From Salinibacillus xinjiangensis (GTDB lineage Bacteria > Bacillota > Bacilli > Bacillales > Alkalibacillaceae): a stretch of DNA of 64,000 nucleotides. Under the pieces are notes generated by a model that ran no database searches, was not told the DNA's origin, and saw nothing but the letters and a program-made list of their open reading frames with translations. Both the position numbers and the translations under genes were made by a program. Shown here piece after piece: positions 53,366-63,078 of the stretch (its first letter is position 1; each line of letters begins with the position of its first letter). Where the stretch lies: positions 1-64,000 of the forward strand of contig NZ_WJNH01000002.1 in the NCBI RefSeq assembly GCF_009649735.1. The letters run 5' to 3'.

Positions 53366-53400
53366 AAAAAGACAGCTGCTTAGGCGTCGTCAGCTGTCTC
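53366..53400 (-). terminator. Terminator overlapping the end of the FbpB-like gene
   Basis: AGACAGCTG (53370-53378) pairs with CAGCTGTCT (53391-53399); the minus strand continues TTTTTCTTTT. The stem overlaps the last codons of the gene. Confidence 0.85.
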
Positions 53401-53529
53401 CATCATACCGGTAGATAGTCGGTCCTCAAGTTTTTCTTCGATTTTATCCATTAGTTCTGGGTTTTGTCTAATTTGCTCCCGCTCAAACTCCAACATTTCA
53501 GCAAAACTCATTTTACGCTTTTTATTCAT
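53380..53529 (-). CDS. FbpB-family small basic protein
   Basis: A 49-aa protein, MNKKRKMSFAEMLEFEREQI then IEEKLEDRLS. It matches the FbpB-type pattern (basic start, SF-E-L, IEEKLE-R). In B. subtilis FbpB works with the FsrA small RNA to repress iron-rich enzymes during iron limitation. ATG 53529 has AAAGGAGAG upstream; the frame is open 13 codons further. No Fur box was visible. It sits between yneN/citB and sspN. Confidence 0.75.
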   Translation of the reverse strand: MNKKRKMSFAEMLEFEREQIRQNPELMDKIEEKLEDRLSTGMMETADDA

Positions 53530-53580
53530 TGGAAAATCTCTCCTTTTCATTATTAAAAGAGTTTCCAAAAAATAAAGATT

Positions 53581-54189
53581 TTATTCAAGCTGTTCCATTT
53601 TTTCTTTTAGCATCTCAAAATCCATTTCCCCGCCCTGATACGGCAGTTGAACATGGCCATCACGATTAATAAAATACGTGGTTGGCAAACCGAATGCCTT
53701 ATATTGATCTAACGTTACAGAAAGATCTTTATCAATTATGATGGGAAAGGTTAACCCAAATTCATTAACAAATTTTTGTACACTTTCAACTGAACGCTCT
53801 GTACCTGTTGCGTTTACAGCTATGATGGCGACCTCATCCCCGTACTGTTCATGAAATGTCTGCATTTCAGGCATTTCTTTCCGACATGGATCACACCAAG
53901 TTGCCCAAAAGTTTAAGAAAATCTTTTTCCCCTTTAGTTCAGATAAAGAAAACTCCTCCCCATTTAACCTTTTCAATGAAAAATCTGGGGCTTGTTCACC
54001 AACTTCAACAGCCTGACTTGCTGTACTACTATTCCCTTCAGGCTTCGCAATGGCCACGCCGTTAAAATTTTCATCCTCTATTTCAGTTGGAATCTGTTCA
54101 TTGGTATTAGAATTTTCCTGTGTAAAGTTAAAAACAACAATTCCAAACATCGTTAATAAGATCACTGGACCAATAAGACGTTTTAGCAT
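53581..54189 (-). CDS. Membrane-anchored thiol-disulfide oxidoreductase (YneN, ResA/TlpA-like)
   Basis: A 202-aa protein with an N-terminal membrane anchor (LIGPVILLTMFGIVVFNF), a linker, and a thioredoxin-fold domain from VGEQAPDFSLKRLNGEEFSL. The redox motif is WATWCDPCRKEMPEM and the cis-Pro region is FGLPTTYFI. It faces the outside of the membrane and presumably reduces exported protein disulfides. It lies downstream of citB as in B. subtilis. Confidence 0.9.
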   Translation of the reverse strand: MLKRLIGPVILLTMFGIVVFNFTQENSNTNEQIPTEIEDENFNGVAIAKPEGNSSTASQAVEVGEQAPDFSLKRLNGEEFSLSELKGKKIFLNFWATWCDPCRKEMPEMQTFHEQYGDEVAIIAVNATGTERSVESVQKFVNEFGLTFPIIIDKDLSVTLDQYKAFGLPTTYFINRDGHVQLPYQGGEMDFEMLKEKMEQLE

Positions 54190-54247
54190 GTATGTATCAT
54201 CCTTTTAGTAACAATCACTTTCATACTACATTTTAGCACGTCCACCT

Positions 54248-54290
54248 CTAGAAAAAAACAAAAGCACCCCTATAAAAGGAGTGCTTTTGT
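54248..54290 (-). terminator. Terminator after aconitase
   Basis: AAAAGCACCCC and GGAGTGCTTTT pair around TATAAAA; on the minus strand the hairpin runs into TTTGTTTTTTT. Confidence 0.88.
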
Positions 54291-54305
54291 GGCAATAAGC
54301 CGAAC

Positions 54306-57011
54306 TTATTGTAGCTTATTACGTAATACCATTTGTAGGATACCACCATGACGATAGTAATCCACTTCAACATCACTATCAAAGCGAGCTACGACTTCGA
54401 ATTCTTTCTTTTTACCTTCTTCATCTGTAGCAGTTACTTTAACTAAGTCATGTGGTTTCACCGATTCATCAACCTGAACATCAATGGTTTCTTTACCAGT
54501 TAGTCCAAGAGAATCAATGCTGTCACCGTCTTTAAATTGTAAAGGAAGAACACCCATCATAACTAGGTTAGAACGGTGAATACGCTCGAAACTTTCAGCA
54601 ATTACGGTTTTAATCCCTAATAGGTTTGTACCTTTTGCCGCCCAGTCACGAGAGGATCCCATTCCGTAGTCCTTACCAGCAATAACAATTAAGCCAGTGT
54701 TATCCTCTTGATACTTCATAGCTGCATCGTAAATAGGCATAACTTCTTCTGTTGGCCAGTAAGTAGTATATCCACCCTCTGTACCTGCAGCGATTTCATT
54801 ACGGATACGGATGTTTCCAAATGTACCACGCATCATGACTTCATGGTTACCACGGCGGGAACCATACGAGTTAAAGTTACGTGGTGAAACACCTTTATCC
54901 ATTAGATATTTTCCTGCTGGCATATCCTTAGGAATCGCACCAGCTGGTGAAATGTGGTCAGTTGTGACAGAATCGCCAAACTTACCAACAACACGTAAGC
55001 CATTAAGAGGCTTCACCTCTTCTGGATCACGGGATAGACCTTCAAAGAATGGAGGATTTTGAATATAAGTAGAATCCTCATCCCATTCATAAAGTGGTTC
55101 ATCAGTTGTGTTAATTTTGTTCCACTTTTCATTTGAATTGAATACATTTTCGTATTCTTTACGGAAGATTTCAGGTGTAACAACCTTAGAAATTTCCTCT
55201 TTAACCTCTTGACTAGAAGGCCAAATGTCGTTGAAGTAAACATCATTTCCATCTTTATCTTGACCAAGTGGCTCTTTAGTAAGGTCCACATCTACACTAC
55301 CAGCTAAAGCATAAGCTACAACTAGTGGTGGTGAAGCTAAGTAGTTAGCCTTCACTAATGGATGGATACGACCTTCGAAGTTACGGTTACCTGATAGTAC
55401 GGATGATACCGTTAAGTCGTTCTCTGCAATTGTTTCTTCAATTTCAGGAAGAAGTGGTCCAGAGTTACCAATACAAGTTGTACATCCATAACCAACTAGG
55501 TTAAATCCAAGCTTATTTAAATATGTCATAAGACCAGAGTCCTCAAGGTAACGTGTAACAACCTTTGAACCAGGTGCTAATGAAGTTTTCACATATGCAG
55601 GTACCTCTAAGCCTTTTTCAACGGCTTTTTTCGCAAGAAGACCGGCACCTAACATAACGTGTGGATTAGATGTGTTTGTACAAGATGTGATGGCTGCAAT
55701 CGCTAGCGAACCTGTCTTCATTTCAACACTATCTCCGTTATTGAACTTGACCGTAGCACTCTTGTCTTTTTCACTTTCATCAAGCCCGAAACCTTGGTTA
55801 CCTGCTGGTGCGGTTAAGGCTTGATTGAATGAATCCTTCATTTGAGATAGAGGAATCAAATCTTGTGGACGCTTTGGACCAGACAAGTTTGGCTCAAGCT
55901 CAGAAAGATCAATTTCAACAAGCTCAGTGAATTCTGGATCTTCTTGATCAGGTGTATAAAATAGTTCATTTTGTTTACAATAAGTTTCGACAAGTTTAAC
56001 TTGTTCGTCAGTACGTCCAGTTAAACGTAAGTATTCAAGTGATTCTTCATCTACTGGGAAGAAACCACAAGTTGCACCATATTCAGGTGCCATGTTTGAA
56101 ATGGTTGCACGGTCAGCAAGTGGCATTTCTTGTAATGCCGGACCAAAGAATTCGACGAATTTCCCTACAACCTTCTTCTCACGTAGAACTTGTGTTACTT
56201 TTAGCGCTAAGTCAGTAGCTGTTGTACCGTTTGGAAAGCTTCCTACTAATTTAACACCAATGACTTCTGGTGCTGGAAAATAGGAAGGTTGACCAAGCAT
56301 TCCAGCTTCAGCTTCGATTCCACCAACACCCCAGCCAAGAATACCTAAACCGTTAATCATCGTTGTATGGGAGTCCGTACCAACTAATGAATCAGGGAAT
56401 GCATCATACTCGCCATTTTCACCCTCTACCGAATGAACAACGTTTGCTAAGTACTCAAGGTTAACTTGGTGAACAATACCTGTAGCTGGTGGTACTGCAC
56501 GGTAGTTATCAAATGCTTTTTGAGCCCAGTGAAGGAATTCATAGCGCTCTGCGTTACGTTCAAATTCAAGGTCCATATTTAGGTTTAATGCCTCTGCTGT
56601 CCCATATTTATCAACCTGTACAGAGTGGTCAATAACAAGGTCAACTGGAACCTCAGGATTAATTTGATCAGGACTACCTCCCATGTCAACCATGGCTTTA
56701 CGTAATGAAGCTAAGTCAACAACAGCAGGAACACCAGTAAAGTCCTGGAGAATAACGCGGGATGGCTTGAACGGAACATCCACATCTCCCTCTTTTGTTC
56801 CCCATTTTGCTAGCTTTTCAACATGTTCATCTTTAATTACTTTTCCATCATGTTGTCTTAATACAGATTCTAGTAGAACACGGACTGAGAATGGTAGACG
56901 TGAAACTTTACCTAGACCAGCCTCTTCTAACGCTTTTAAATCATAGTAATTATACTTTTTACCGTTAACTTCAAATTGCTTTTTAGCATTGAAAGCGTTA
57001 TTATCTGCCAT
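54306..57011 (-). CDS. citB: Aconitate hydratase (aconitase A)
   Basis: A 901-aa AcnA-type aconitase of the TCA cycle. [4Fe-4S] ligands are in [12 protein letters not shown] and [13 protein letters not shown]. The N-terminal substrate region has [15 protein letters not shown], and the swivel domain has [16 protein letters not shown]. The start is ATG 57011, after GAGGGGGTAAG, giving [20 protein letters not shown]. The apo-protein of this family also binds RNA. I could not identify CcpC boxes upstream. Confidence 0.96.
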   Translation of the reverse strand: MADNNAFNAKKQFEVNGKKYNYYDLKALEEAGLGKVSRLPFSVRVLLESVLRQHDGKVIKDEHVEKLAKWGTKEGDVDVPFKPSRVILQDFTGVPAVVDLASLRKAMVDMGGSPDQINPEVPVDLVIDHSVQVDKYGTAEALNLNMDLEFERNAERYEFLHWAQKAFDNYRAVPPATGIVHQVNLEYLANVVHSVEGENGEYDAFPDSLVGTDSHTTMINGLGILGWGVGGIEAEAGMLGQPSYFPAPEVIGVKLVGSFPNGTTATDLALKVTQVLREKKVVGKFVEFFGPALQEMPLADRATISNMAPEYGATCGFFPVDEESLEYLRLTGRTDEQVKLVETYCKQNELFYTPDQEDPEFTELVEIDLSELEPNLSGPKRPQDLIPLSQMKDSFNQALTAPAGNQGFGLDESEKDKSATVKFNNGDSVEMKTGSLAIAAITSCTNTSNPHVMLGAGLLAKKAVEKGLEVPAYVKTSLAPGSKVVTRYLEDSGLMTYLNKLGFNLVGYGCTTCIGNSGPLLPEIEETIAENDLTVSSVLSGNRNFEGRIHPLVKANYLASPPLVVAYALAGSVDVDLTKEPLGQDKDGNDVYFNDIWPSSQEVKEEISKVVTPEIFRKEYENVFNSNEKWNKINTTDEPLYEWDEDSTYIQNPPFFEGLSRDPEEVKPLNGLRVVGKFGDSVTTDHISPAGAIPKDMPAGKYLMDKGVSPRNFNSYGSRRGNHEVMMRGTFGNIRIRNEIAAGTEGGYTTYWPTEEVMPIYDAAMKYQEDNTGLIVIAGKDYGMGSSRDWAAKGTNLLGIKTVIAESFERIHRSNLVMMGVLPLQFKDGDSIDSLGLTGKETIDVQVDESVKPHDLVKVTATDEEGKKKEFEVVARFDSDVEVDYYRHGGILQMVLRNKLQ

Positions 57012-57234
57012 ATTACTTACCCCCTCTAGAATATTATGTAACGAAACTGATTCCCATATAGTGAAGTCCCTTTGGCAGTATGCACTATACATTTTAAAAC
57101 AAAATCTTACATAAGTAAAACCTTTTCAAAAACTTTCATAAAACTTACATGCAATTATCATACCATCTCATTTTCTTAAAAAGGATAATTTCCCTCCTCT
57201 CTTCTCATACTACTTATGAAAGGAGGGTGAGAAG

Positions 57235-57366
57235 ATGGGAGAACAAAAAAACTCTAAATTAAACCGTCAAGCGAAGCAGCCTTATGGCGAGCCGATGAAA
57301 GGTTCGAAAAAAGTAAAAAATCGGAATCACTCTAGACAGAAAAAAGGGGCCTCACATGACCTCTAA
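57235..57366 (+). CDS. sspP: Small acid-soluble spore protein P
   Basis: A 43-aa basic protein, MGEQKNSKLNRQAKQPYGEP, then KGSKKVKNRNHSRQKKGASH. The KVKNRNH-RQK core is that of SspP, divergent from citB as in B. subtilis. The ribosome-binding site is AAAGGAGGG. CATACTA at 57207-57213 fits a SigG -10, though its spacing to the start is short. The last 15 bp overlap the convergent selA 3' end. Confidence 0.85.
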   Translation: MGEQKNSKLNRQAKQPYGEPMKGSKKVKNRNHSRQKKGASHDL

Positions 57367-58767
57367 TTTCTGATTTAATTCCAACAGCTGATTATATAAA
57401 CAATCAATATCTCTAGGTGTTAATGTGCGAAAATCAAAGAATACCTGGTCATTAAGAAACCGACCAATCACTGGTGTAGAGAGTTTTCTTAACTGCCTTT
57501 CTAATTGTGACGGGGTCATTTTGTAACAATTTACAGTGACTCCATAGGTTTCCAATTGCTCATTTGGCATGGTCCCCCCACCAATTGTAGAAAAACTGCT
57601 TTGGACTTGGAAGCTGAATAACGAAAGGCCTTCAGCTCTCTCCAAAAACGACATAATTTGTGCTTTGATTTCCGACACATTCTTCACAATATCTCTTGTC
57701 GTAGGAATGGAATGTAAAGCAGATTTTGTCCCTTTTGCATAGGCTTTTAGGGTGCTTTCTAAAGCTGCTAACGTCATTTTGTCCACTCGCAAAACACGTG
57801 CTAACTGATGCTTTTTTAAATGGTCGATCAAGTGCTTCTTTCCTGCAATAATTCCTGCTTGTGGACCACCCAATAGCTTATCTCCACTAAAGGAAACGAG
57901 GTGAGCCCCTTTATCTAACACCTCTTTGACGACAGGTTCATCACCTATTCCGCTCTCCCCATAATCAATTAATGCTCCGCTCCCTAAGTCTTCATAATAG
58001 GTGATGTTATGTTTATTTGCTAACGGTACAAGGATATCTTTATCCACGCTTTCCGTAAAACCAACCACCTTAAAGTTACTCGTATGCACCTTCATAATCA
58101 TTGCTGTATCTTCGTTTATAGCAGACTTATAGTCGTAATCATGGGTTTTATTTGTTGTCCCCACTTCTACTAGCGTTGCATCACTTTCTTCCATAATGGA
58201 GGAAACCCGAAAGCTGCCACCTATCTCAACGAGTTCTCCTCTAGAGACTATGACTTCTTTACCCTTAGCCAGTCCTCTAAGAGTTAAATACACAGCTGAA
58301 GCATTATTATTCACGACTAGAGCTGCTTCAGCTCCTGTAACCTCTTTAATTAACTCCTCAACGATGTTGTGTCTTGACCCTCTTTTCCCTTCAAGGATTT
58401 TGTATTCCAAATTCGAATAATTTTGTGCGACCTCCACAACATGCTGTATGGCCTCGTCAGAAAGCCTTGCTCTACCCAAATTTGTATGTAAAATGGTACC
58501 GGTTGCATTAATGACTTCAGTTAAAGAATACTGTTTCCAATCCTGACTTTTCTCATAAACCCGTTGGACCACATAGTCCATAAAATCTGTAGCCCGGTCA
58601 ATAGTTAACTGATTACGTAAAAGATCAGCTCTAATTTGGTCTAATGTTTCCTTAATCCAAGAAGTCACCTTTTCGCGACTCACCCCGAGTTCTTCTTCAA
58701 CATTAAGTATTTGGGGATGTCTTTGTATTTCATGTACGGGTGGAATTTGTCTTAACCATTCTTTCAT
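57352..58767 (-). CDS. selA: L-seryl-tRNA(Sec) selenium transferase
   Basis: A 471-aa PLP enzyme converting Ser-tRNA(Sec) to Sec-tRNA(Sec) with selenophosphate. It has the N-terminal SelA helical domain, TEVINATGTILHTNLGRARL, and the cofactor Lys in LVSFSGDKLLGGPQAGII (about residue 285). Length matches bacterial SelA. It is the last minus-strand gene of the Sec locus, about 90 bp after the selenoprotein gene. Confidence 0.95.
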   Translation of the reverse strand: MKEWLRQIPPVHEIQRHPQILNVEEELGVSREKVTSWIKETLDQIRADLLRNQLTIDRATDFMDYVVQRVYEKSQDWKQYSLTEVINATGTILHTNLGRARLSDEAIQHVVEVAQNYSNLEYKILEGKRGSRHNIVEELIKEVTGAEAALVVNNNASAVYLTLRGLAKGKEVIVSRGELVEIGGSFRVSSIMEESDATLVEVGTTNKTHDYDYKSAINEDTAMIMKVHTSNFKVVGFTESVDKDILVPLANKHNITYYEDLGSGALIDYGESGIGDEPVVKEVLDKGAHLVSFSGDKLLGGPQAGIIAGKKHLIDHLKKHQLARVLRVDKMTLAALESTLKAYAKGTKSALHSIPTTRDIVKNVSEIKAQIMSFLERAEGLSLFSFQVQSSFSTIGGGTMPNEQLETYGVTVNCYKMTPSQLERQLRKLSTPVIGRFLNDQVFFDFRTLTPRDIDCLYNQLLELNQKLEVM

Positions 58768-58819
58768 TTTTTAAGCCTCCCAGGAAATGAGGGTCAAACA
58801 ACAGGAGTTGTACATATTG

Positions 58820-58846
58820 AAAAGCATGCATGACCGCATGCTTTCG
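58820..58846 (-). terminator. Hairpin between the selenoprotein gene and selA
   Basis: AAAGCATGC (58821-58829) and GCATGCTTT (58836-58844) with a 6-nt loop. On the minus strand it ends GCATGCTTTTC, so it may terminate or attenuate transcription into selA. Confidence 0.65.
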
Positions 58847-58857
58847 GAAATAGTAAA

Positions 58858-59103
58858 TTACTCATTTTTTAGTTTTTCGAGTTCTTGAATCATCTTTTCA
58901 GATTCAGGAAATTGTCCCGTTTCTTTTTTGGAGTATATTTTTGTATCATTTACCGTAACCTCAAATACTCCTCCTGAACTTGGAACCAACTTCATTTCCG
59001 TAATTTCATGTCTAAAGTGACTAAATAATTCTTCTGCGAACCTCGCAGCTTTTGGTGCGTAGTTTCACATCATACAGAATTCTACTGATACTTTAAAGCT
59101 CAC
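58858..59103 (-). CDS. Rdx/SelW-type selenoprotein with CxxU motif, read through an in-frame UGA
   Basis: Reading from GTG 59103, the frame gives MSFKVSVEFCMM, a TGA at 59067-59065 (codon 13), then NYAPKAARFAEELFSHFRHE and PSSGGVFEVTVNDTKIYSKK to TAA at 58858. With Sec at the TGA the 81-aa product has the CxxU redox motif and GGVFEV / TGQFPE blocks of the SelW-like Rdx family (thioredoxin-like fold). A hairpin with a GGU loop follows the UGA. selA is downstream and selB upstream on the same strand. The ribosome-binding site is AAAGGGGG, 9 nt from the GTG. A plain gene caller would truncate or miss it. Confidence 0.9.
59034..59048 (-). ncRNA. Bacterial SECIS-like hairpin
   Basis: On the minus strand CTGCG-AGGTT-CGCAG forms a 5-bp stem with GGU in the apical loop, beginning 17 nt after the UGA codon. 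Stem position and GGU loop resemble the E. coli fdhF SECIS (loop AGGUCU) that SelB recognises. Confidence 0.75.
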
Positions 59104-59283
59104 GCTCGAAATACCCCCTTTTATATCACCTTTATTTTAATAAAGGATGTCTACGAACACAAATAGTTCGCTTCTCTACACATAGACCAGTCAAAAAGAA
59201 CATGGTAAATTAAAAAAATCAAAACTTTTTCGGCAAATGTAAGTCTAATATATAGATACATACGAGGCTAAGGGGGATGCATC
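59104..59283. other. Divergent intergenic region between the selenoprotein and ECF sigma genes
   Basis: Holds both divergent start regions. The plus-strand end has AAGGGGG before the sigma gene and the minus-strand end has AAAGGGGG before the selenoprotein. I could not identify a convincing promoter for either. Confidence 0.5.
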
Positions 59284-59787
59284 TTGCAACTTGACCGTGA
59301 TTTGGTCCAGAAAGCCCGCGATGGAGATGATGAGGCTTTTCTGACCATAATGCAGCAATATAAAACCGATTTATATAAAACAGCCCTAGCATATTTTAGA
59401 AACGAAAATGATGCGATAGAAGCTGTACAAGAGGTCACATTTCGGGCCTATAAAAAAATAAAAACACTTAGAGAACCGGCTTATTTTAAAACCTGGATCA
59501 TTCGAATTATGATCAACTATTGCAACGACCAAGTGCGCAAACGAAAACGACTCGTGTTCGAACAATCAGAAATCGAGAAAACCGAGACCCAGGATAATCA
59601 TACAAGGATAGAACTTGAGGATGCCATGTTGGAATTAGATGACCAATCAAGAGAACTTCTTATGCTTAAGTATTTTCATGATCTAAAGATTAAGGATATT
59701 GCAAAGGTTTTACGAAAGCCTGAAGGAACCGTAAAAACTTGGTTAAACAAGGCGTTAAAGACCTTAAAAGGCACCCTGGAAGATTAG
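59284..59787 (+). CDS. ECF-type RNA polymerase sigma factor
   Basis: A 167-aa sigma-70 group IV protein. Region 2 (YKTDLYKTALAYFRNENDAI then EAVQEVTFRAYKKI) covers residues 25-65. Region 4 (LLMLKYFHDLKIKDIAKVLR then EGTVKTWLNKAL) covers about 125-160. It starts at TTG 59284 with AAGGGGG upstream. The anti-sigma gene follows after 13 bp. The signal and regulon are unknown. Confidence 0.9.
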   Translation: MQLDRDLVQKARDGDDEAFLTIMQQYKTDLYKTALAYFRNENDAIEAVQEVTFRAYKKIKTLREPAYFKTWIIRIMINYCNDQVRKRKRLVFEQSEIEKTETQDNHTRIELEDAMLELDDQSRELLMLKYFHDLKIKDIAKVLRKPEGTVKTWLNKALKTLKGTLED

Positions 59788-59800
59788 GAGGGAAAGTCAA

Positions 59801-61117
59801 ATGTATGAAAAAGAAGAACAGAATATAAGAAATTACAAAGAACAAATTGAAAAGACGTCCATACCAAATGAAGCGCTAGATGACGCCATAATGACTGGTT
59901 TTCAGCGGGCAAAAGGGACGAAACTAAAAAAGAAAAAACGCAGCCCGAAGTGGATCATGAGTCTAACTGCTGCAGCTATATTACTGGTTTCATTTATTGG
60001 TTTAGTTAAAGGTTCACCTGTATTTGCACAATATATTACAGCCATTCCTGGAATGGAGAAGATAGTAGAACTAATCCGAAATGACAAAGGAATGATGTCA
60101 GCGATTGAACACGATTACTACCAAGAGATTAATGTGACCAAAAAACACGCTAACAGAGTGGTAACGTTAGATGGAGTGATTGCTGACCAACAAGGATTGG
60201 TTCTGTTCTACACCATTAAAGGAGAGAACCAACACCGGCAACCAAGAATAACCCACCCCGAATTAAAGAGTACGAATCATGAATCATTGGATTTCAAATC
60301 CATTTCATTAAGTGGTGCAAAGAAAATTGATGAAACTACGTCTACTGGTACGATAGAGATCTTTTTTGATAAGCCGTATCAAACAAGAGAGTTTATTTTA
60401 GATTTACAATTCCGTCGTTCAAGCGAAACGATGAGTCTTCCTTTCACATTAAAAAAAGAAATGCCTCCTCAGAAAACATATGAGCTGAACCAAACAGTGG
60501 TAATTGAAAAGCAAAAAATCGAAGTATTAAAGGCCGTCGTTAATCCACTAAGAACAGCTATTCACGTCAAAGCAGCCCCTGAAAACACAAAGGAAATTTT
60601 AGATTATGAAGATGTTCGTCTTGTGGATGAAAGAGGGGAAACCTGGGGAAAGATTATGAATGGTACAACAGGTAGCCGTATTTCGGATACAGAACAGATT
60701 TTATATTTACAAAGTAATTACTTTCATAATCCAAAAGAATTATATTTAGTATTCAATAAAATGCAGGCGGTTCATAAAAAGCAGAGTGAAGTAGTGATTG
60801 ATGTCGATAAGGAAGAAATAATTAGCCAGCCAAAAGGAAATAAACTTAGAAATCTACAAATTAAAAATAATCAAATTGAAGTTGACCTCCATACGAACAA
60901 GGAATTTCACTATTCTATTTTTGGTAAACTTACCGGCGCAAACGGTAATGAGACATACGGAAATTCAAGTACGGTACTTGGACCAACTGAGCAAGATCAA
61001 AACATGAAATACTCGCTTTACGTTAGTGATCTCGACGAACTAAAATCTCCAATCACAATGGACCTTTCCTTTTTCCCCGCATGGATTGAGGGAAATGAAA
61101 AAGTTAGAATTAAATAA
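59801..61117 (+). CDS. Membrane anti-sigma factor, DUF4179 family
   Basis: A 438-aa protein. A cytoplasmic N-terminus of about 50 residues (sigma-binding region) ends in the basic KLKKKKRSPK. One TM helix follows (IMSLTAAAILLVSFIGLVKG) and then a large extracytoplasmic domain, ITAIPGMEKIVELIRNDKG and DGVIADQQGLVLFYTIKG, typical of DUF4179. It is encoded with the ECF sigma factor, which it presumably holds inactive at the membrane. Confidence 0.88.
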   Translation: MYEKEEQNIRNYKEQIEKTSIPNEALDDAIMTGFQRAKGTKLKKKKRSPKWIMSLTAAAILLVSFIGLVKGSPVFAQYITAIPGMEKIVELIRNDKGMMSAIEHDYYQEINVTKKHANRVVTLDGVIADQQGLVLFYTIKGENQHRQPRITHPELKSTNHESLDFKSISLSGAKKIDETTSTGTIEIFFDKPYQTREFILDLQFRRSSETMSLPFTLKKEMPPQKTYELNQTVVIEKQKIEVLKAVVNPLRTAIHVKAAPENTKEILDYEDVRLVDERGETWGKIMNGTTGSRISDTEQILYLQSNYFHNPKELYLVFNKMQAVHKKQSEVVIDVDKEEIISQPKGNKLRNLQIKNNQIEVDLHTNKEFHYSIFGKLTGANGNETYGNSSTVLGPTEQDQNMKYSLYVSDLDELKSPITMDLSFFPAWIEGNEKVRIK

Positions 61118-61118
61118 T

Positions 61119-61157
61119 GAAAAGAACAAGACCTCCTCTAGGTCTTGTTCTTTTTAA
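61119..61157. terminator. Bidirectional terminator between the anti-sigma gene and selB
   Basis: AAAGAACAAGACCT and AGGTCTTGTTCTTT form a perfect 14-bp stem around CCTCT, with A- and T-tracts outside. Confidence 0.9.
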
Positions 61158-63055
61158 TTTGGCCTGCATAGCCACCTTCGATCTCGATCCACTCTTTCTG
61201 TGTACTGTAGCTCGTCCAACAATTCCAATAATGGGATTAAATATTTTCTTGAAACTCCCCAAACGTCTTTGGCATCACTCAAAGTAAAATACTCATCCGT
61301 TTGCTCGCTTAACTCCTTCACTTTCTCAAGGAATACTTGAGCGTTAATTACATGTTTTTCTGACAGTGGATAAGCCGATTTTTCTCGTATTACATAGGCT
61401 TTAAAATCATTAGCCAATTCAGCAGGGATGGACTCATTTAGGACATATTCTTCCCATTCCTTAACCTGAATTTGATCCAGTTTCATTTGCTCCAACACAT
61501 TTCCCATTCTCTTCTTCCATTGTGACGGCAGGTGTGGTGTAAATGTATACAAGGAAAGGTACTGTTGAGATTGTTTTAATTGTTTATCCTTTAACCATTG
61601 ATTGAGCAGTTCCTCGATAACCTTCTTCGGACCATCGTATAGCTGCAGCAATTCAGGCTTGTTCATCCCTTCCTTTAACGGATGCTCTTGATGAAACTCC
61701 GTTAACCTCGTTTCTATGTCATTCCACAACGTTTCAAGTGTAATTGCTGTTGCATAATGTTGATGGACATATACAACCTCTCCTAGCTGCTCCAAATCAT
61801 GTAGTAGCTGATCAATGGTCGCTTCATCAAGGGATAATTTTCGTATGAGTTCATGACGCTCTAACCATTTTTCTTCATTCAGCAGTTGTTTTACCAATGT
61901 TTCAGGAGATCCTTCCTTCACTTGCTGAAGCTGTTCTATCGTTTTCGGTCCAAACTTATACTTTTCCCCAACAGGATTTATAATCCAGCCACCACCCAAA
62001 GTTTCAACTGGTGTCGCTCTTCTTAAAATAAATCTGTCTCCACGATTGACAACGATTGGTTTTTGTAATCGAATTTGGCATAATATTTCATTGGAATCCT
62101 GTTGTACTTTATTGCGGTCAAAAAATACAATCTTCCCGTAAACCTCATTGGCACCTGTATGTAATTTAATAGGAGCGCGTTGTTTAATCGGTGTTTGTAT
62201 ATCATTCAAAAGCTTTAAAGAGACATCGATTGTATCACTTTGATCAAAATATTTAGGATTCTTAACAAACACGTCTCCTCTTTCTAGTTCTTCTCTGTCT
62301 ATACCAACAACATTTATAGCAGCGCGTTGACCCGCAGAAGCTGCGTTTACCTCCTCGTGATGTACCTGCAACTGCCTTGCTTTCCCCATTTGCTGACCAG
62401 GTAAAACATAGAAAGGCTCTCCTTTTTGGATGGCTCCATCGTAAATAGTACCTCTTACAATTGTGCCAACGCCTTTAAGGGTGAAGACCTGATCTATCGG
62501 CATTCGAAAAGGGTTTTTGGCATTTCTAATGGGAGTTTGTTCAAGCTCTTTGACAATTTGTTCCTCTAATTCAGGAATCCCTTTTTCAGATAAACTGTCC
62601 ACACACAGCATGGGAGCATCGTGAAAGTGAGTATCCTTCATATACTGTCGAACATCATCAATAACTAATTCTAACAGCTCCTCATCTGCTTTATCCACTT
62701 TAGTAATGGCAATGATTGCACGTTCCACTTGAAGCAAGGACAGAATATCTATATGTTCCTTTGTTTGTGGCATGATTCCTTCATCCGCTGCGATGGTGAT
62801 GATGACTAAATCTATCCCAGCAACACCTGCAATCATTTGACGAATAAACCTTTCATGTCCAGGTACATCGATTATGGAGACATGAAAATTTGCCCCTTTA
62901 AGTTTTAAAGGAGCAAATCCTAATTCGATTGAGATATTTCGTTCTTTCTCTTCTTTTAGACGATCTGTGTCTATATTGGTTAAAGCTTTTGTTAAGGATG
63001 TCTTGCCATGATCAATATGGCCAGCCATACCAATCGTGTAGTTCTTACCTGCCAT
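61154..63055 (-). CDS. selB: Selenocysteine-specific elongation factor SelB
   Basis: A 633-aa translational GTPase. The EF-Tu-like half has [14 protein letters not shown] (P-loop), [14 protein letters not shown] (G3) and [10 protein letters not shown] (G4). The C-terminal half comprises winged-helix repeats that bind the SECIS RNA hairpin. It delivers Sec-tRNA(Sec) to UGA codons. Genes for selenophosphate synthetase (selD) and tRNA-Sec are not in the window. Confidence 0.95.
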   Translation of the reverse strand: MAGKNYTIGMAGHIDHGKTSLTKALTNIDTDRLKEEKERNISIELGFAPLKLKGANFHVSIIDVPGHERFIRQMIAGVAGIDLVIITIAADEGIMPQTKEHIDILSLLQVERAIIAITKVDKADEELLELVIDDVRQYMKDTHFHDAPMLCVDSLSEKGIPELEEQIVKELEQTPIRNAKNPFRMPIDQVFTLKGVGTIVRGTIYDGAIQKGEPFYVLPGQQMGKARQLQVHHEEVNAASAGQRAAINVVGIDREELERGDVFVKNPKYFDQSDTIDVSLKLLNDIQTPIKQRAPIKLHTGANEVYGKIVFFDRNKVQQDSNEILCQIRLQKPIVVNRGDRFILRRATPVETLGGGWIINPVGEKYKFGPKTIEQLQQVKEGSPETLVKQLLNEEKWLERHELIRKLSLDEATIDQLLHDLEQLGEVVYVHQHYATAITLETLWNDIETRLTEFHQEHPLKEGMNKPELLQLYDGPKKVIEELLNQWLKDKQLKQSQQYLSLYTFTPHLPSQWKKRMGNVLEQMKLDQIQVKEWEEYVLNESIPAELANDFKAYVIREKSAYPLSEKHVINAQVFLEKVKELSEQTDEYFTLSDAKDVWGVSRKYLIPLLELLDELQYTERVDRDRRWLCRPN

Positions 63056-63078
63056 TTTCTCACCACATTGTTCTATTT

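Noticed and set aside
53530-53580. Fur box ahead of the FbpB-like gene
   Set aside because: Only AT-rich sequence without a GATAATGAT-type inverted repeat.
57012-57234. CcpC boxes in the citB promoter region
   Set aside because: ATAA and TTAT pieces occur but not with the ATAA-N7-TTAT spacing.
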